DNA of 45,731 nucleotides from Elusimicrobiota bacterium (GTDB lineage Bacteria; Elusimicrobiota; Elusimicrobia; Elusimicrobiales; UBA9959), in assembly GCA_016234365.1 (NCBI GenBank), contig JACRER010000099.1, positions 1-45,731 on the forward strand. The letters run 5' to 3'. The notes beneath the pieces are model-generated. The model did not search any database, was not told where the DNA came from, and saw only the letters and a list, made by a program, of their open reading frames with translations. This document shows positions 1 to 7,954 of this stretch, piece by piece; within the stretch, counting starts at the first letter, position 1; each line of letters opens with the position of its first letter. The position numbers and the translations under genes are program-made.

Positions 1-3000
1 GGTGGTATAGGTGTGATCCACAGGCAGATGTGTACTAAGCAGCGTTGTGCCCGAGTCCGAGTACGAAGTGAACGCACAGGTGCCCGTAGCCAGACCTTTA
101 ACTACGAACATGTATGTGGTGCCATCCTTCATATTGTAAAAGGTGAAAGTCCCGCAACTATTACTGGTATACTGTATGTTCCCCTGGGAGAAATCGAAAG
201 GCCCCGACGTGCCAGCCACAGCCGCCTTACCCTGAAATCTGCCGTTGATATTCAGACTTCCGTTGACATCCAAAGTCGCCTGCGGTGCCCCTGTTGAGAT
301 GCCCACATTGCCATCCCCCCGGATATACAGCTTGGTGCTTATGGCATTCCGGAACTGGGCGATATAACCGTCCGTGAAGCCATCCCCTCTGGTCGTAGAA
401 ACGTCCAAAACGTCGCCTTTATTGCCTGTGGCCGTCCCGCCTACTTCAAACCTGACCAACGGGGTCGCATCAGGCACGGTTGTCTGGTCTCTATAAACGT
501 GCAACTGATTAACTGGCGCCCCGGTTCCGATGCCGACGTAGCCTGTGCTCTGTATGCGCATCTTCTCAGAGGGGCCCGCGCCGCCGCTCATTGCCCCGAA
601 CGCAATATCACCGCTTTCCGAATTAGTGGTTCCATTGGTGACGGGAAAATCTATATAACTGGTTTCAGCCACACGGCCATTAGAGCCATAAGATGATAAG
701 CGAAAGCCATAAGCGGCCCCTCCCGAAGATTGATTGAATCGCGCAAAGGTATACCCGCCCACGAACCCCTTGATATCCAGAAGAGCCGATGGTGTAGTAG
801 TGCCGATACCGACATAGCCGCCGGCGGCCAGACTCATTCCGACACCCTGATCGGCGTAGAAATCTATGCCGCCTGTAGCGGCACCACCGCCACGAACCAT
901 CCCAATTCTCATTTTTACCGGGGAGTTGGCCGTATCGATAAATCCACGGTTCCCCCCCAAGTTGAACCCTGCGTCCGAAGATGCGCCAGGTAGACTGAGA
1001 CTCCCTGCGACTGTAAGTTTACTTTGGGCGACAGGCCCGGTCGTGCCGACACCGACGTTGCCGGCGCTTGTTAAATAGAGTCCGGGCGCACCGGACCCGG
1101 TCCCGCCCCAAAGACCGACACCTCCGACCGTACCATTGCCGTATCCGCCGACCGCCCCGTAGTAGGACGCCCCGCTCTTGAACGCCAGCATCTGTCCGCT
1201 GCCGGAAGTTGTTACATTCTGAGTCTGCCCGTCTATAACAAGCTGCTCGTATATGGAACCGTTAGCTGAGTTAGTATTGATATGCAGTTTCGCCGTAGGA
1301 GTCGTGGTCCCGATTCCGACGTAATAACCGCCGCCGTATCCTACACGCATAACGGCATTCCCTCCGCTGTAAAAATCATGGTACGCATTAGCGTTATACC
1401 AAAGCGTGTTGCTGTCTATCCCGAAACCATACGAGGAATTAGCTGTGCCGCCGTTATAGAGCATCAATTGGTAGTTAGAGTTAACGCCTGCCGGCCCCGC
1501 GGACGCTCCGCCATTCCCGATGGTGAATTTGGCGGCCGGGTTGATGGTACCGATACCGACATTGCCTTTACTATCAATAGCCATCATTCCCGTTCCATCA
1601 TTGGACGACACCAAGAGCGCATAAGTGTTTGCCGCATCCTGTTTTACCTGCAGTCGTGCCGCGGCGCCATACAGCCCGATACCGAAGTTCCCGGTTGATT
1701 CTATAGAAAAACCGACACGCGTGTTTTCGGAGTTCTTGTCGCGGAAAACACGCAGGGCCTCCACGCCGGCGCCGCCGGCATTGTCTATTTCCCAGCCTCC
1801 CAGGCCCGCGGCATCCATAAAAGATATCTGCCCGCCCTCAGTCGCGCCCGGAGCGGGAGTAAGACGCAGATTTTCCCCGCCGACTGCCTGGAGGCCGATA
1901 GTAAGCGGGGAAAGAATACTTGCAGTCCCGATGCCGGCATAACCGTTACCTTTCACCACGAACACGTCGGCGTTGACGGCCCCGGTCGTAATCTCCAGCA
2001 TATACTGTCCGGTGGATGCCGACGTTGAGGAAACATGCAGATTAGCCCCTGGCACCGCAGTTCCGATCCCAACGTTGCCTGAATTATCAACCGCCACGCC
2101 CTCGTTCCCGCCGTCATTAGACAGCCAATGGCCGTTCAGCTGGATGTTGGTTGTTGCCGTATGGTTGCCCAGGTTATCGCCCTGCTGCGGATAAAGCACG
2201 CCGGTGGCGGACATGGATGAGACAATGGCCCCGCCAGAATTACGCCAGATCTGCGCGAAATCCGTGGCCAGGGAGCCGGCGGCCAGCACGTCCAGCCTGG
2301 CCTGCGGCGCCCCCGTGGAAATGCCTACATTGCCGTTCATATTCAGCGTAAATCGTTCGTTCGCCTCCGAGTTGCCGCCTGCGCGCAAGCCCAGCCGGTT
2401 AGTGCCCACCGGGGTCGCGGTGAAATACCACTCGTTCGCTCCGTCCCGCCGCAACTGTATGGAAGGCCCAGCCGAGTCCAGCATCGCCAGTTTAACACCG
2501 GGGTTTACAATACCCATGCCGACGTTCCCGTTTCCTTTCACCACGAACACATCTGCGTTAGCGGCCCCCGTGCTGACCTTCAGCATGTCCTGTCCCGCCG
2601 AGGCCGAGGCGGAGGATACATGCAGGTTCGCGCCGGGCGCCCCGGTCCCGATACCGACTTTCCCGTCGTTCATGAAGCGGGCTATTTCATTCTGTGAGCC
2701 CGTACTAAAATCCTCAATAGACATACCGTCCCCGCTGCGCAGCGCCCGGAACCCAAAGACGTTAGCGCCGTAATTATTCAGCTGTACCTGCGAGTTACCG
2801 CTGGTATCGGTCCGTACGTCCAGTATCTGATCGCCGGTCCCTTCCACCTGAAGCTTATAGATCGGCGACTCTGTTCCAATCCCCACGTTCCCGCCCTCCT
2901 GGAAGGAAGCTATCACCGCGTCGGTGTCGGCGTTATTTAAACGCAGGGTATTTGCAGTTTCCAGGCTCAGATCGAATTTACCCGTCGCGCCGCTGAACCG

Positions 3001-4038
3001 GGCGAACCGGATATCCCCTGTACTAATATGGAACAACCGCAGCGGGTTCGCGGTCCCAAGCCCGACGGCCCCCGCGGTTACGGCAAAAGTAGCCCCGCCC
3101 ACGCTGAAACCGTCTCCTGCCACAGTCATGCTCGAATAGGTAGTCAGCGCTTTACTGAAAGTCCCGGACGACGCGCCGACAATGCTCTGCCCGGCCATGT
3201 TAAGGGTCGTCGTGGCCGTATGGTTGCCCAGGTTGTCGCTGCCGGACACGCCGGTCAACCCCGCTCCGTCGCCATAAAACCTATTGGCGTATATCTCGCC
3301 GGCGCCAGTCATCCTTATCACGCTGGAGGCTCCGGTTGAGACCACCAACATATTCCCAGTTTCCCCTGCCCCGCTGGACACCACCAAACGGTACATAGGA
3401 GTAGCTGAACTGATCCCCACATTGCCAGCCCAATCTATCCGCATCCGCTCTATTGCGGTGAGGCTGCCTATACCGGTATTTTGGAAGGAAATATAGGTTC
3501 CGTGGGAGGTTGAAGACCAGTCTTCAGCCGCTTGGAAACGGACAAGGCCAGATTGAAGCGAATATGAACTTCCGTCGTACCCCGCGACCCCGAAGTTACC
3601 TATCACATCATTCAGAAGAACACCGGATAATGCGCCTACGGAACCGCGGGCCTTTCGCATGTGGATTTGCGGACCTGAAGAATCATTGCTAACCTGGTCG
3701 GAGGTGATGCCGCGATAGGAACCTAAGGAGGTGCTGAGGACGTTAAAGGCAGTATCCGGGTTGGCCGTACCTATGCCGACATTACCGTTCGAGGAAACAT
3801 ACAGGAATGGCCTGGATGGAGTGGTGGAAACACTTAGAACGTACGGCCCCGTGCCAGGCGCGATGATAGTGGCCGAGTCTTGCAGAATAGTCGCGCCATC
3901 CACGCGCAGCGTGTCCACAACTTCGAATTCCGCGGCGGGCAGGGCGCCGGCCGCAGGAACAAGCGCCGCAATAATTAGAACAAGCCTTCTCCCGAATGCG
4001 GAGAAATGACAGCGGGAACGCGGACCACCGGATAACAT
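1..4038 (-). CDS. Secreted tail-fibre-like repeat protein, 3'-truncated by window edge
   Basis: One open frame of 1346 codons reads without interruption from an ATG to the left edge; no stop is reached, so the C-terminus is missing. Residues 1-36 look like a signal peptide (twin Arg at 17-18, then a hydrophobic run ending LPAA). The rest is built on about 16 degenerate copies of a G-N-V-G-I-G-T-x-x-P-x-x-x-L-x-V motif, spaced 120-350 bases apart (near 3770, 3415, 3060, 2885, 2655, 2515, 2325, 2070, 1930, 1683, 1555, 1315, 1053, 808, 530 and 300). A DNLGNHTAT motif occurs twice (near 3220 and 2165). Such motifs are common in tail-fibre and S74-peptidase-type surface proteins; a C-terminal chaperone or attachment domain may lie outside the window. 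GC is visibly lower than in neighbours. Surface display or adhesion is inference. Confidence 0.85.
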   Translation of the reverse strand, partial: MLSGGPRSRCHFSAFGRRLVLIIAALVPAAGALPAAEFEVVDTLRVDGATILQDSATIIAPGTGPYVLSVSTTPSRPFLYVSSNGNVGIGTANPDTAFNVLSTSLGSYRGITSDQVSNDSSGPQIHMRKARGSVGALSGVLLNDVIGNFGVAGYDGSSYSLQSGLVRFQAAEDWSSTSHGTYISFQNTGIGSLTAIERMRIDWAGNVGISSATPMYRLVVSSGAGETGNMLVVSTGASSVIRMTGAGEIYANRFYGDGAGLTGVSGSDNLGNHTATTTLNMAGQSIVGASSGTFSKALTTYSSMTVAGDGFSVGGATFAVTAGAVGLGTANPLRLFHISTGDIRFARFSGATGKFDLSLETANTLRLNNADTDAVIASFQEGGNVGIGTESPIYKLQVEGTGDQILDVRTDTSGNSQVQLNNYGANVFGFRALRSGDGMSIEDFSTGSQNEIARFMNDGKVGIGTGAPGANLHVSSASASAGQDMLKVSTGAANADVFVVKGNGNVGMGIVNPGVKLAMLDSAGPSIQLRRDGANEWYFTATPVGTNRLGLRAGGNSEANERFTLNMNGNVGISTGAPQARLDVLAAGSLATDFAQIWRNSGGAIVSSMSATGVLYPQQGDNLGNHTATTNIQLNGHWLSNDGGNEGVAVDNSGNVGIGTAVPGANLHVSSTSASTGQYMLEITTGAVNADVFVVKGNGYAGIGTASILSPLTIGLQAVGGENLRLTPAPGATEGGQISFMDAAGLGGWEIDNAGGAGVEALRVFRDKNSENTRVGFSIESTGNFGIGLYGAAARLQVKQDAANTYALLVSSNDGTGMMAIDSKGNVGIGTINPAAKFTIGNGGASAGPAGVNSNYQLMLYNGGTANSSYGFGIDSNTLWYNANAYHDFYSGGNAVMRVGYGGGYYVGIGTTTPTAKLHINTNSANGSIYEQLVIDGQTQNVTTSGSGQMLAFKSGASYYGAVGGYGNGTVGGVGLWGGTGSGAPGLYLTSAGNVGVGTTGPVAQSKLTVAGSLSLPGASSDAGFNLGGNRGFIDTANSPVKMRIGMVRGGGAATGGIDFYADQGVGMSLAAGGYVGIGTTTPSALLDIKGFVGGYTFARFNQSSGGAAYGFRLSSYGSNGRVAETSYIDFPVTNGTTNSESGDIAFGAMSGGAGPSEKMRIQSTGYVGIGTGAPVNQLHVYRDQTTVPDATPLVRFEVGGTATGNKGDVLDVSTTRGDGFTDGYIAQFRNAISTKLYIRGDGNVGISTGAPQATLDVNGSLNINGRFQGKAAVAGTSGPFDFSQGNIQYTSNSCGTFTFYNMKDGTTYMFVVKGLATGTCAFTSYSDSGTTLLSTHLPVDHTYTT

Positions 4039-4044
4039 CAGAGA

Positions 4045-4050
4045 AGTTTA
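4045..4050 (-). promoter_or_regulatory. -10 box of a probable leaderless promoter (tail-fibre-like gene)
   Basis: On the minus strand the sequence is TAAACT, six bases, ATG. No Shine-Dalgarno lies between the box and the start. The same spacing recurs at five other genes in the window, which supports transcription starting at or next to the start codon. Confidence 0.5.
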
Positions 4051-4137
4051 CCGGATATCCCGGTTTTGCGACAGGGCCTTTAGACTCACGAACAAAGATG
4101 TCGGTTATTAAAGAACTAGCGAAATCAAAATGCGCTA

Positions 4138-4166
4138 TTGCGCAGCGGCATTGAAATGTTTATAGT
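4138..4166 (+). promoter_or_regulatory. Sigma70-like promoter of the HTH protein gene
   Basis: TTGCGC (4138-4143) and TATAGT (4161-4166) are separated by exactly 17 bases. A purine-rich Shine-Dalgarno (GAGGAGG) follows at about 4177-4183, ahead of the ATG at 4192. Confidence 0.5.
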
Positions 4167-4191
4167 GAGAATTGCAGAGGAGGGCGCAACC

Positions 4192-5040
4192 ATGGGCACG
4201 ATATTTTCCGAGACATTAATACTGGCCCGTAAGAGCTCCGGGTTCAAGACGGCTTACAAGTTCTATTACGGTAACGGCGGGGAAGCCGCGCTGGGGATGA
4301 CCTACAGACAGTATTTACTTATTGAGCAGGGAAAGTCCCTCCCGCCTTTCGAACGTTTCAGGATACTACTCCATGCGCTGCGCCTGATCCCGAACGCCGG
4401 CCCCGCTAACGAACTGGTGATCAGCTGGCTCAAGACCATGGCAGGGCAGCCGGCCTTTGCGGAAATCCTGGCCCCGTTACTTTATTTGAAGGAAAACTTT
4501 CCCGGCAAGTCTCCGCTGGAAGATGCCGTAGGCCGCTCCCTGACCGCGAAAAGAACGTTTATCACCCCAAAGCAGTTAGAGGTAATAGCCGAGAACTACA
4601 GCACCTATCTCTGTTATCTGCTTGTTTCAAAAGACTCCGGGACCTGGACGGACAAGGACATCGCCGAGCGGCTTGGAATAGAGAGAGAGGAGACGAGGAG
4701 AGGCCTTAACTCGCTTGTGACGGCAAAACTTCTCAGGCGGACCGCCGCGGGCAAGTTCAAATGCACGGACGCTGCCATGATGCGCGACCTCCCCCAGTCC
4801 AACATCAACCTCGGGCTCTTCACAAAGCTCCGTGAGTATCAGGACAAGGCCCTGAAGTCGGGAAAACAGATGTTCAGCATGCGCGGCTTTGTGAGGGCGG
4901 ACGTGGTGGATTTTTATAACTATTTCCACCTTATGCGTTCCAGCCTTTCAAGCGCGGAAGCATACAACATCACTGAAGGAACGCAAAAATCCGCCATCTT
5001 CTGCGTGGAAGGAAAAGTGACGAAACTGATGGACTTCTAG
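4192..5040 (+). CDS. HTH-domain protein, putative transcriptional regulator
   Basis: 282 residues. I chose this ATG over the in-frame ATG at 4138 because GAGGAGG sits at the right distance upstream and because the longer form would start inside the putative promoter. Residues about 5-50 resemble an XRE-like helix-turn-helix (a segment around 'TYRQYLLIEQGKSLP' fits the recognition-helix region). Residues about 140-195 look like a winged helix (TDKDIAERLGIEREETRRGLNSL). The architecture recalls the TIGR02147/DUF4423 type of regulator, but I cannot assign a named family with certainty. It is divergent from the tail-fibre-like gene, so control of that gene is a reasonable but untested idea. Its stop lies 8 bases from the convergent DUF2892 gene. 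Confidence 0.75.
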   Translation: MGTIFSETLILARKSSGFKTAYKFYYGNGGEAALGMTYRQYLLIEQGKSLPPFERFRILLHALRLIPNAGPANELVISWLKTMAGQPAFAEILAPLLYLKENFPGKSPLEDAVGRSLTAKRTFITPKQLEVIAENYSTYLCYLLVSKDSGTWTDKDIAERLGIEREETRRGLNSLVTAKLLRRTAAGKFKCTDAAMMRDLPQSNINLGLFTKLREYQDKALKSGKQMFSMRGFVRADVVDFYNYFHLMRSSLSSAEAYNITEGTQKSAIFCVEGKVTKLMDF

Positions 5041-5048
5041 GCCGGCCG

Positions 5049-5249
5049 CTAGTCCACTTTGCAGGTATTGATGCCGAACAGGGTGTAAAGACCGCAGTAG
5101 CCGATAAAGCCGGTAATTATGGCGGCGCTGGCCGCCACACCGAGAATGTACAGCGCCGGCCCTTCGGCCCTGTAAGCGCCGAAAGCCAGCCCCAGCCCGG
5201 CGATGACCCGCAGCACCCTGTCGATATTCCCCACGTTCTTCTTGAACAT
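5049..5249 (-). CDS. DUF2892 (YgaP-like) inner-membrane protein
   Basis: 66 residues. The N-terminus N-V-G-x-x-D-R-x-x-R and the C-terminus GYCGLYTLFGINTC are typical of the DUF2892 membrane family (compare the 'CPLY..LGINTC' ending). Two hydrophobic segments fit transmembrane helices (about 11-27 and 31-56). The start has a strong AGGAGG. It lies 8 bases downstream of the disulfide oxidoreductase gene on the same strand, so the two are probably one transcript. DUF2892 domains are often found with rhodanese or thiol-redox proteins, which fits this partner. The function is unknown. Confidence 0.88.
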   Translation of the reverse strand: MFKKNVGNIDRVLRVIAGLGLAFGAYRAEGPALYILGVAASAAIITGFIGYCGLYTLFGINTCKVD

Positions 5250-5257
5250 ATTCCCTC

Positions 5258-5902
5258 CTAGACCGATAAAGAATCCTGCACGGCCTTGAGCATGGCCTGC
5301 TCCGGTTGGGCGCCCACCAGGTGCACTTTGTCGTTGACGACTATCTTGGGCACGCCCTCTACGCCGTATTTATCCGAAAGTTCCGGAAATTCCGTGGCCT
5401 CTATCATTTCGGCGGTCACCTGCTGCGACGCCAGCGCGAACTTATGGGCCAGTACCACCGCCGCCGGGCAGTAAGGGCAGGTGGGCGTGACGAAGACCTT
5501 GATATTCACCGGGGCCTTGAGCGCGGCCAGGGCGGCCAGGGTTTCCGGCTGCAGGTCCGTGGCTGCGGCGACGGAATTTTTCAGTGCCTCCAGCAGCGAA
5601 ACGAACTCGTAGCCGGCGGGAATGCCGTAGATCCTTACGCGCGCCCCTTTGGGGCCTTCCACCACGGCGGCCGGCGAGAGCGTGATGCCGTAGGCGGCGG
5701 CTTTCTCGGTATCGAGGACGCGGTTGTAAATCTCGAGTTTCACTTTAGGGGAGAGAGCGGCGACCTCTTTATAAAAGTCCTCCGCCGGGAGGCAAGTCTG
5801 GCACACCACCGTCTCCTTGAAGTAGAGGAGTTTCACCTCTCCCTCCAGGGCGTCCAGGCGCTTTTTCACTTCGTCGGAAGTCTGCTGGTCCATGAAAGCC
5901 AT
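5258..5902 (-). CDS. Protein disulfide oxidoreductase (two thioredoxin folds)
   Basis: 214 residues with two redox motifs, one per thioredoxin-like half: CQTC at residues 34-37 and CPYC at 142-145. Each half also carries the cis-Pro region (LSP about 75-77; GVP about 183-185). This is the layout of the PDO/glutaredoxin-like family of bacteria and archaea, which catalyse thiol-disulfide exchange in the cytoplasm, often with a thioredoxin reductase. The C-terminal CPYC matches the glutaredoxin-type site. The N-terminal CQTC is less usual. An AAGGAG Shine-Dalgarno supports the start; a second in-frame ATG lies three codons on. No reductase gene is next to it; a DUF2892 membrane protein follows. 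Confidence 0.88.
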   Translation of the reverse strand: MAFMDQQTSDEVKKRLDALEGEVKLLYFKETVVCQTCLPAEDFYKEVAALSPKVKLEIYNRVLDTEKAAAYGITLSPAAVVEGPKGARVRIYGIPAGYEFVSLLEALKNSVAAATDLQPETLAALAALKAPVNIKVFVTPTCPYCPAAVVLAHKFALASQQVTAEMIEATEFPELSDKYGVEGVPKIVVNDKVHLVGAQPEQAMLKAVQDSLSV

Positions 5903-5987
5903 AACTATCGCTCCTTTTCCCTTCCACTATTAGATGCCCGGACCCCGCAAAAGTTTCAGTCCCCGGCCTGGCGCCCGGCGCCCAAGC

Positions 5988-6012
5988 AAAAAGGCACCTC
6001 AGGGGGTGCCTT
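5988..6012 (-). terminator. Intrinsic terminator after the RluA-type gene
   Basis: Read on the minus strand: AAGGCACC, a 6-base loop, GGTGCCTT, with the T run continuing (TTTTT). An 8-bp perfect stem is followed by a U tract, 30 bases past the stop of the pseudouridine synthase gene. Confidence 0.8.
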
Positions 6013-6041
6013 ACATGACGCTTATATATATTACCTTAAAA

Positions 6042-6689
6042 CTAGAGGACTTTTAGCACGCCCATGAAATCGGCCGGAGGGTGCGCCTCCAGCGTCATGG
6101 TTTTGCCAGCCGTGTCCTTGAACCGCAGTTTCCAAGAGTGCAGCATCAGCCGCGGGTATTTGGCCTGCTTTTCCGGCTCGCCGTACATGGAGTCGCCCAG
6201 GACCGGGTGCCCTATGGAATAAAGGTGCGCGCGGATCTGGTGCCGGCGCCCGGTCACTATGGAAACTTCCAATATGGTGGCGGCCTTGAGGCGCTCGAAC
6301 ACCGAATACTTTGTGAGCGAAGGTTTCCCGTCGAAAACCACCGACATCCGGCCCGAGCCGCGCTGCTTGAGCGGCTTATCTATCTCCCCCCGCTCTTCCT
6401 TAACGCGCCCCTCCACCACCACCAGGTACTTCTTCTCCACTTCGCGCGTCTCGAAAAGTCCTGAATAATAACGGTGCGCCTCCGCCGTGCGCGCGAAGAT
6501 AATAAGCCCGCTGGCGTCGCGGTCCAGCCGGTGCACCACGTAAACCCTGCCAAAGCGCTGGTGCAGCAGCCCCACCAGGTGTTTGGCCTTGGCCAGGTCG
6601 CCGCGGGCGGGCATGGTAAGCACGCCGGAGGGTTTATTTATCACCAGCAGTTCCGGCGTCTCGCGGACCACTTCGAAAAGTTGCTTCAT
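6042..6689 (-). CDS. RluA-family RNA pseudouridine synthase (no S4 domain)
   Basis: 215 residues. The HRLDRDASG motif (residues 53-61) contains the catalytic Asp56 of the RluA family, and VTGRRHQIRAHL near residue 145 is the second conserved block. There is no N-terminal S4 RNA-binding domain, so this is the short single-domain form, as in RluA or TruC. It converts a uridine in rRNA or tRNA to pseudouridine; which site is modified cannot be told from the sequence. The start ATG overlaps the TGA of the upstream MFS gene (ATGA), so the two are translationally coupled although their functions look unrelated. An intrinsic terminator follows. Confidence 0.9.
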   Translation of the reverse strand: MKQLFEVVRETPELLVINKPSGVLTMPARGDLAKAKHLVGLLHQRFGRVYVVHRLDRDASGLIIFARTAEAHRYYSGLFETREVEKKYLVVVEGRVKEERGEIDKPLKQRGSGRMSVVFDGKPSLTKYSVFERLKAATILEVSIVTGRRHQIRAHLYSIGHPVLGDSMYGEPEKQAKYPRLMLHSWKLRFKDTAGKTMTLEAHPPADFMGVLKVL

Positions 6690-7894
6690 GCGGCGTGGAA
6701 ATCCTTTTTATAAGTTTCGCCGGCGACTATGGAGGTAACGCCGCCCAAGAGCAGGTAGATCATGGACAGGAAGATGGCGAAGGCCAGGCCGGCCCGGTCG
6801 GAAATCACTCCCAGCAGGAACGGCGAAACAGCGTCCCCGAGCGCGTGGATGATGAAGATATCCAGGGCGAAGGCCATGGAGCGCATCGTCACCGGCACGG
6901 TCTCCACGATAGCGGCGTGGTAAGGCCCGGAATAGGCGAAGATGAAGAACTCGGCGAAGAAGATCATAGCCAGGCACAGGTTAAGGTCCGACGTAAGCAG
7001 CGAAGCCACGCCGAACGGGATACTCAGGAAAAAGCTCATGTAGCCCACTATGAAGTAGGACCGCTTGGTGCGCTTATGCAGCCAATCCGCCGCCCAGCCG
7101 CCGCAGAAGTTGCCGGCGAGCCCCGCCACCACCGTCACCGCGCCGAACAGGAAACCGGCCTTGGCCACGGAAACGCCGAAGGTGCGCACGAAATAAGACG
7201 GCATCCAAGCCGCCATGCCGCCGACTGAAAAAGTGCCTATGGACTGGGCCAGGCAGATAAGCAGGAAGGTCCTGTTCTTAAAAAGCGCCTTATACCCGGA
7301 GAACGAGATATGCTCGGACCGCTGCAGTTTCTCCGGCGTTTCTTTAAGAAATAGCGCTATGAGGCCCAGGAGCATCCCCGGGACCGCCACTATGAAGAAA
7401 GCGTTGCGCCAGCCGAAATGCTGCCCCAGGAAACCGCCCACCAGGTAGCCCACGGCGCTGCCGGCGGGGATGGCCAGCGCGTAAGTGGCCATGACGCGGG
7501 CCCGCTTCTCCACCGGGAACCACTCCGCCAGGAAGGAAGGGCAGACCGTGCCGTAGCCGGCCTCGCCCACGCCTACAGCAGAACGCGTCATGATGAGCTG
7601 GCCGTAGTTCTTTACCAGGCCGCTGAAAAGCGTGGAAATGCTCCAAAAAATGGCGCTCGCGCCTATAATGAGCGGACGCCGTATCCGGTCGCCGAAGTAG
7701 CCCACGAAGGGTGCTACGCACATGTAGACTATCATGAACGACGACGCGAGGAAACCCAGTTGCGCGTCGGAGAGGCGCAGGTCGGCCTTCAGCAGCGGGA
7801 AAACCGCGTAAAGCACCTGCCGGTCTATATAGTTGAACAGGCTGAGGCAGAAAACAAGGAAAAGCACCCTGCGCGGGTAGGTGTCGGCGTTCAT
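6686..7894 (-). CDS. MFS transporter, Spinster-like
   Basis: 402 residues with about 12 hydrophobic segments. The block VGVGEAGYGTVCPSFLAEWFP (about 105-125) and GYFGDRIRRP (about 62-71, the MFS loop 2-3 motif) match the Spinster branch of the major facilitator superfamily. The substrate is unknown; characterised relatives carry lipids, sugars or organic anions. I start it at MNADTYP: the much longer open frame upstream is antisense to the M18 peptidase gene and has no transporter features. No Shine-Dalgarno is seen. TGCTATCAT, an extended -10 form, ends nine bases before the ATG, so the mRNA leader should be very short. The gene is coupled to the downstream pseudouridine synthase gene. Confidence 0.9.
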   Translation of the reverse strand: MNADTYPRRVLFLVFCLSLFNYIDRQVLYAVFPLLKADLRLSDAQLGFLASSFMIVYMCVAPFVGYFGDRIRRPLIIGASAIFWSISTLFSGLVKNYGQLIMTRSAVGVGEAGYGTVCPSFLAEWFPVEKRARVMATYALAIPAGSAVGYLVGGFLGQHFGWRNAFFIVAVPGMLLGLIALFLKETPEKLQRSEHISFSGYKALFKNRTFLLICLAQSIGTFSVGGMAAWMPSYFVRTFGVSVAKAGFLFGAVTVVAGLAGNFCGGWAADWLHKRTKRSYFIVGYMSFFLSIPFGVASLLTSDLNLCLAMIFFAEFFIFAYSGPYHAAIVETVPVTMRSMAFALDIFIIHALGDAVSPFLLGVISDRAGLAFAIFLSMIYLLLGGVTSIVAGETYKKDFHAA

Positions 7895-7954
7895 CTTAAT
7901 ACAATGATAGCAAAATGATAATATATGCCTGACACAGCTTTTCAGGAGGACACT

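Noticed and set aside
13-3692. Small plus-strand frames and a possible CRISPR-like array in the first 4 kb
   Set aside because: The recurring 'ccgataccgacattgcc' blocks are degenerate, spaced irregularly by 120-350 bases, and decode on minus to GNVGIGT repeats of one continuous 1346-codon frame.
5038-5062. Possible terminator hairpin between the convergent HTH and DUF2892 genes
   Set aside because: Only two 4-bp stems with a bulge and no T run.
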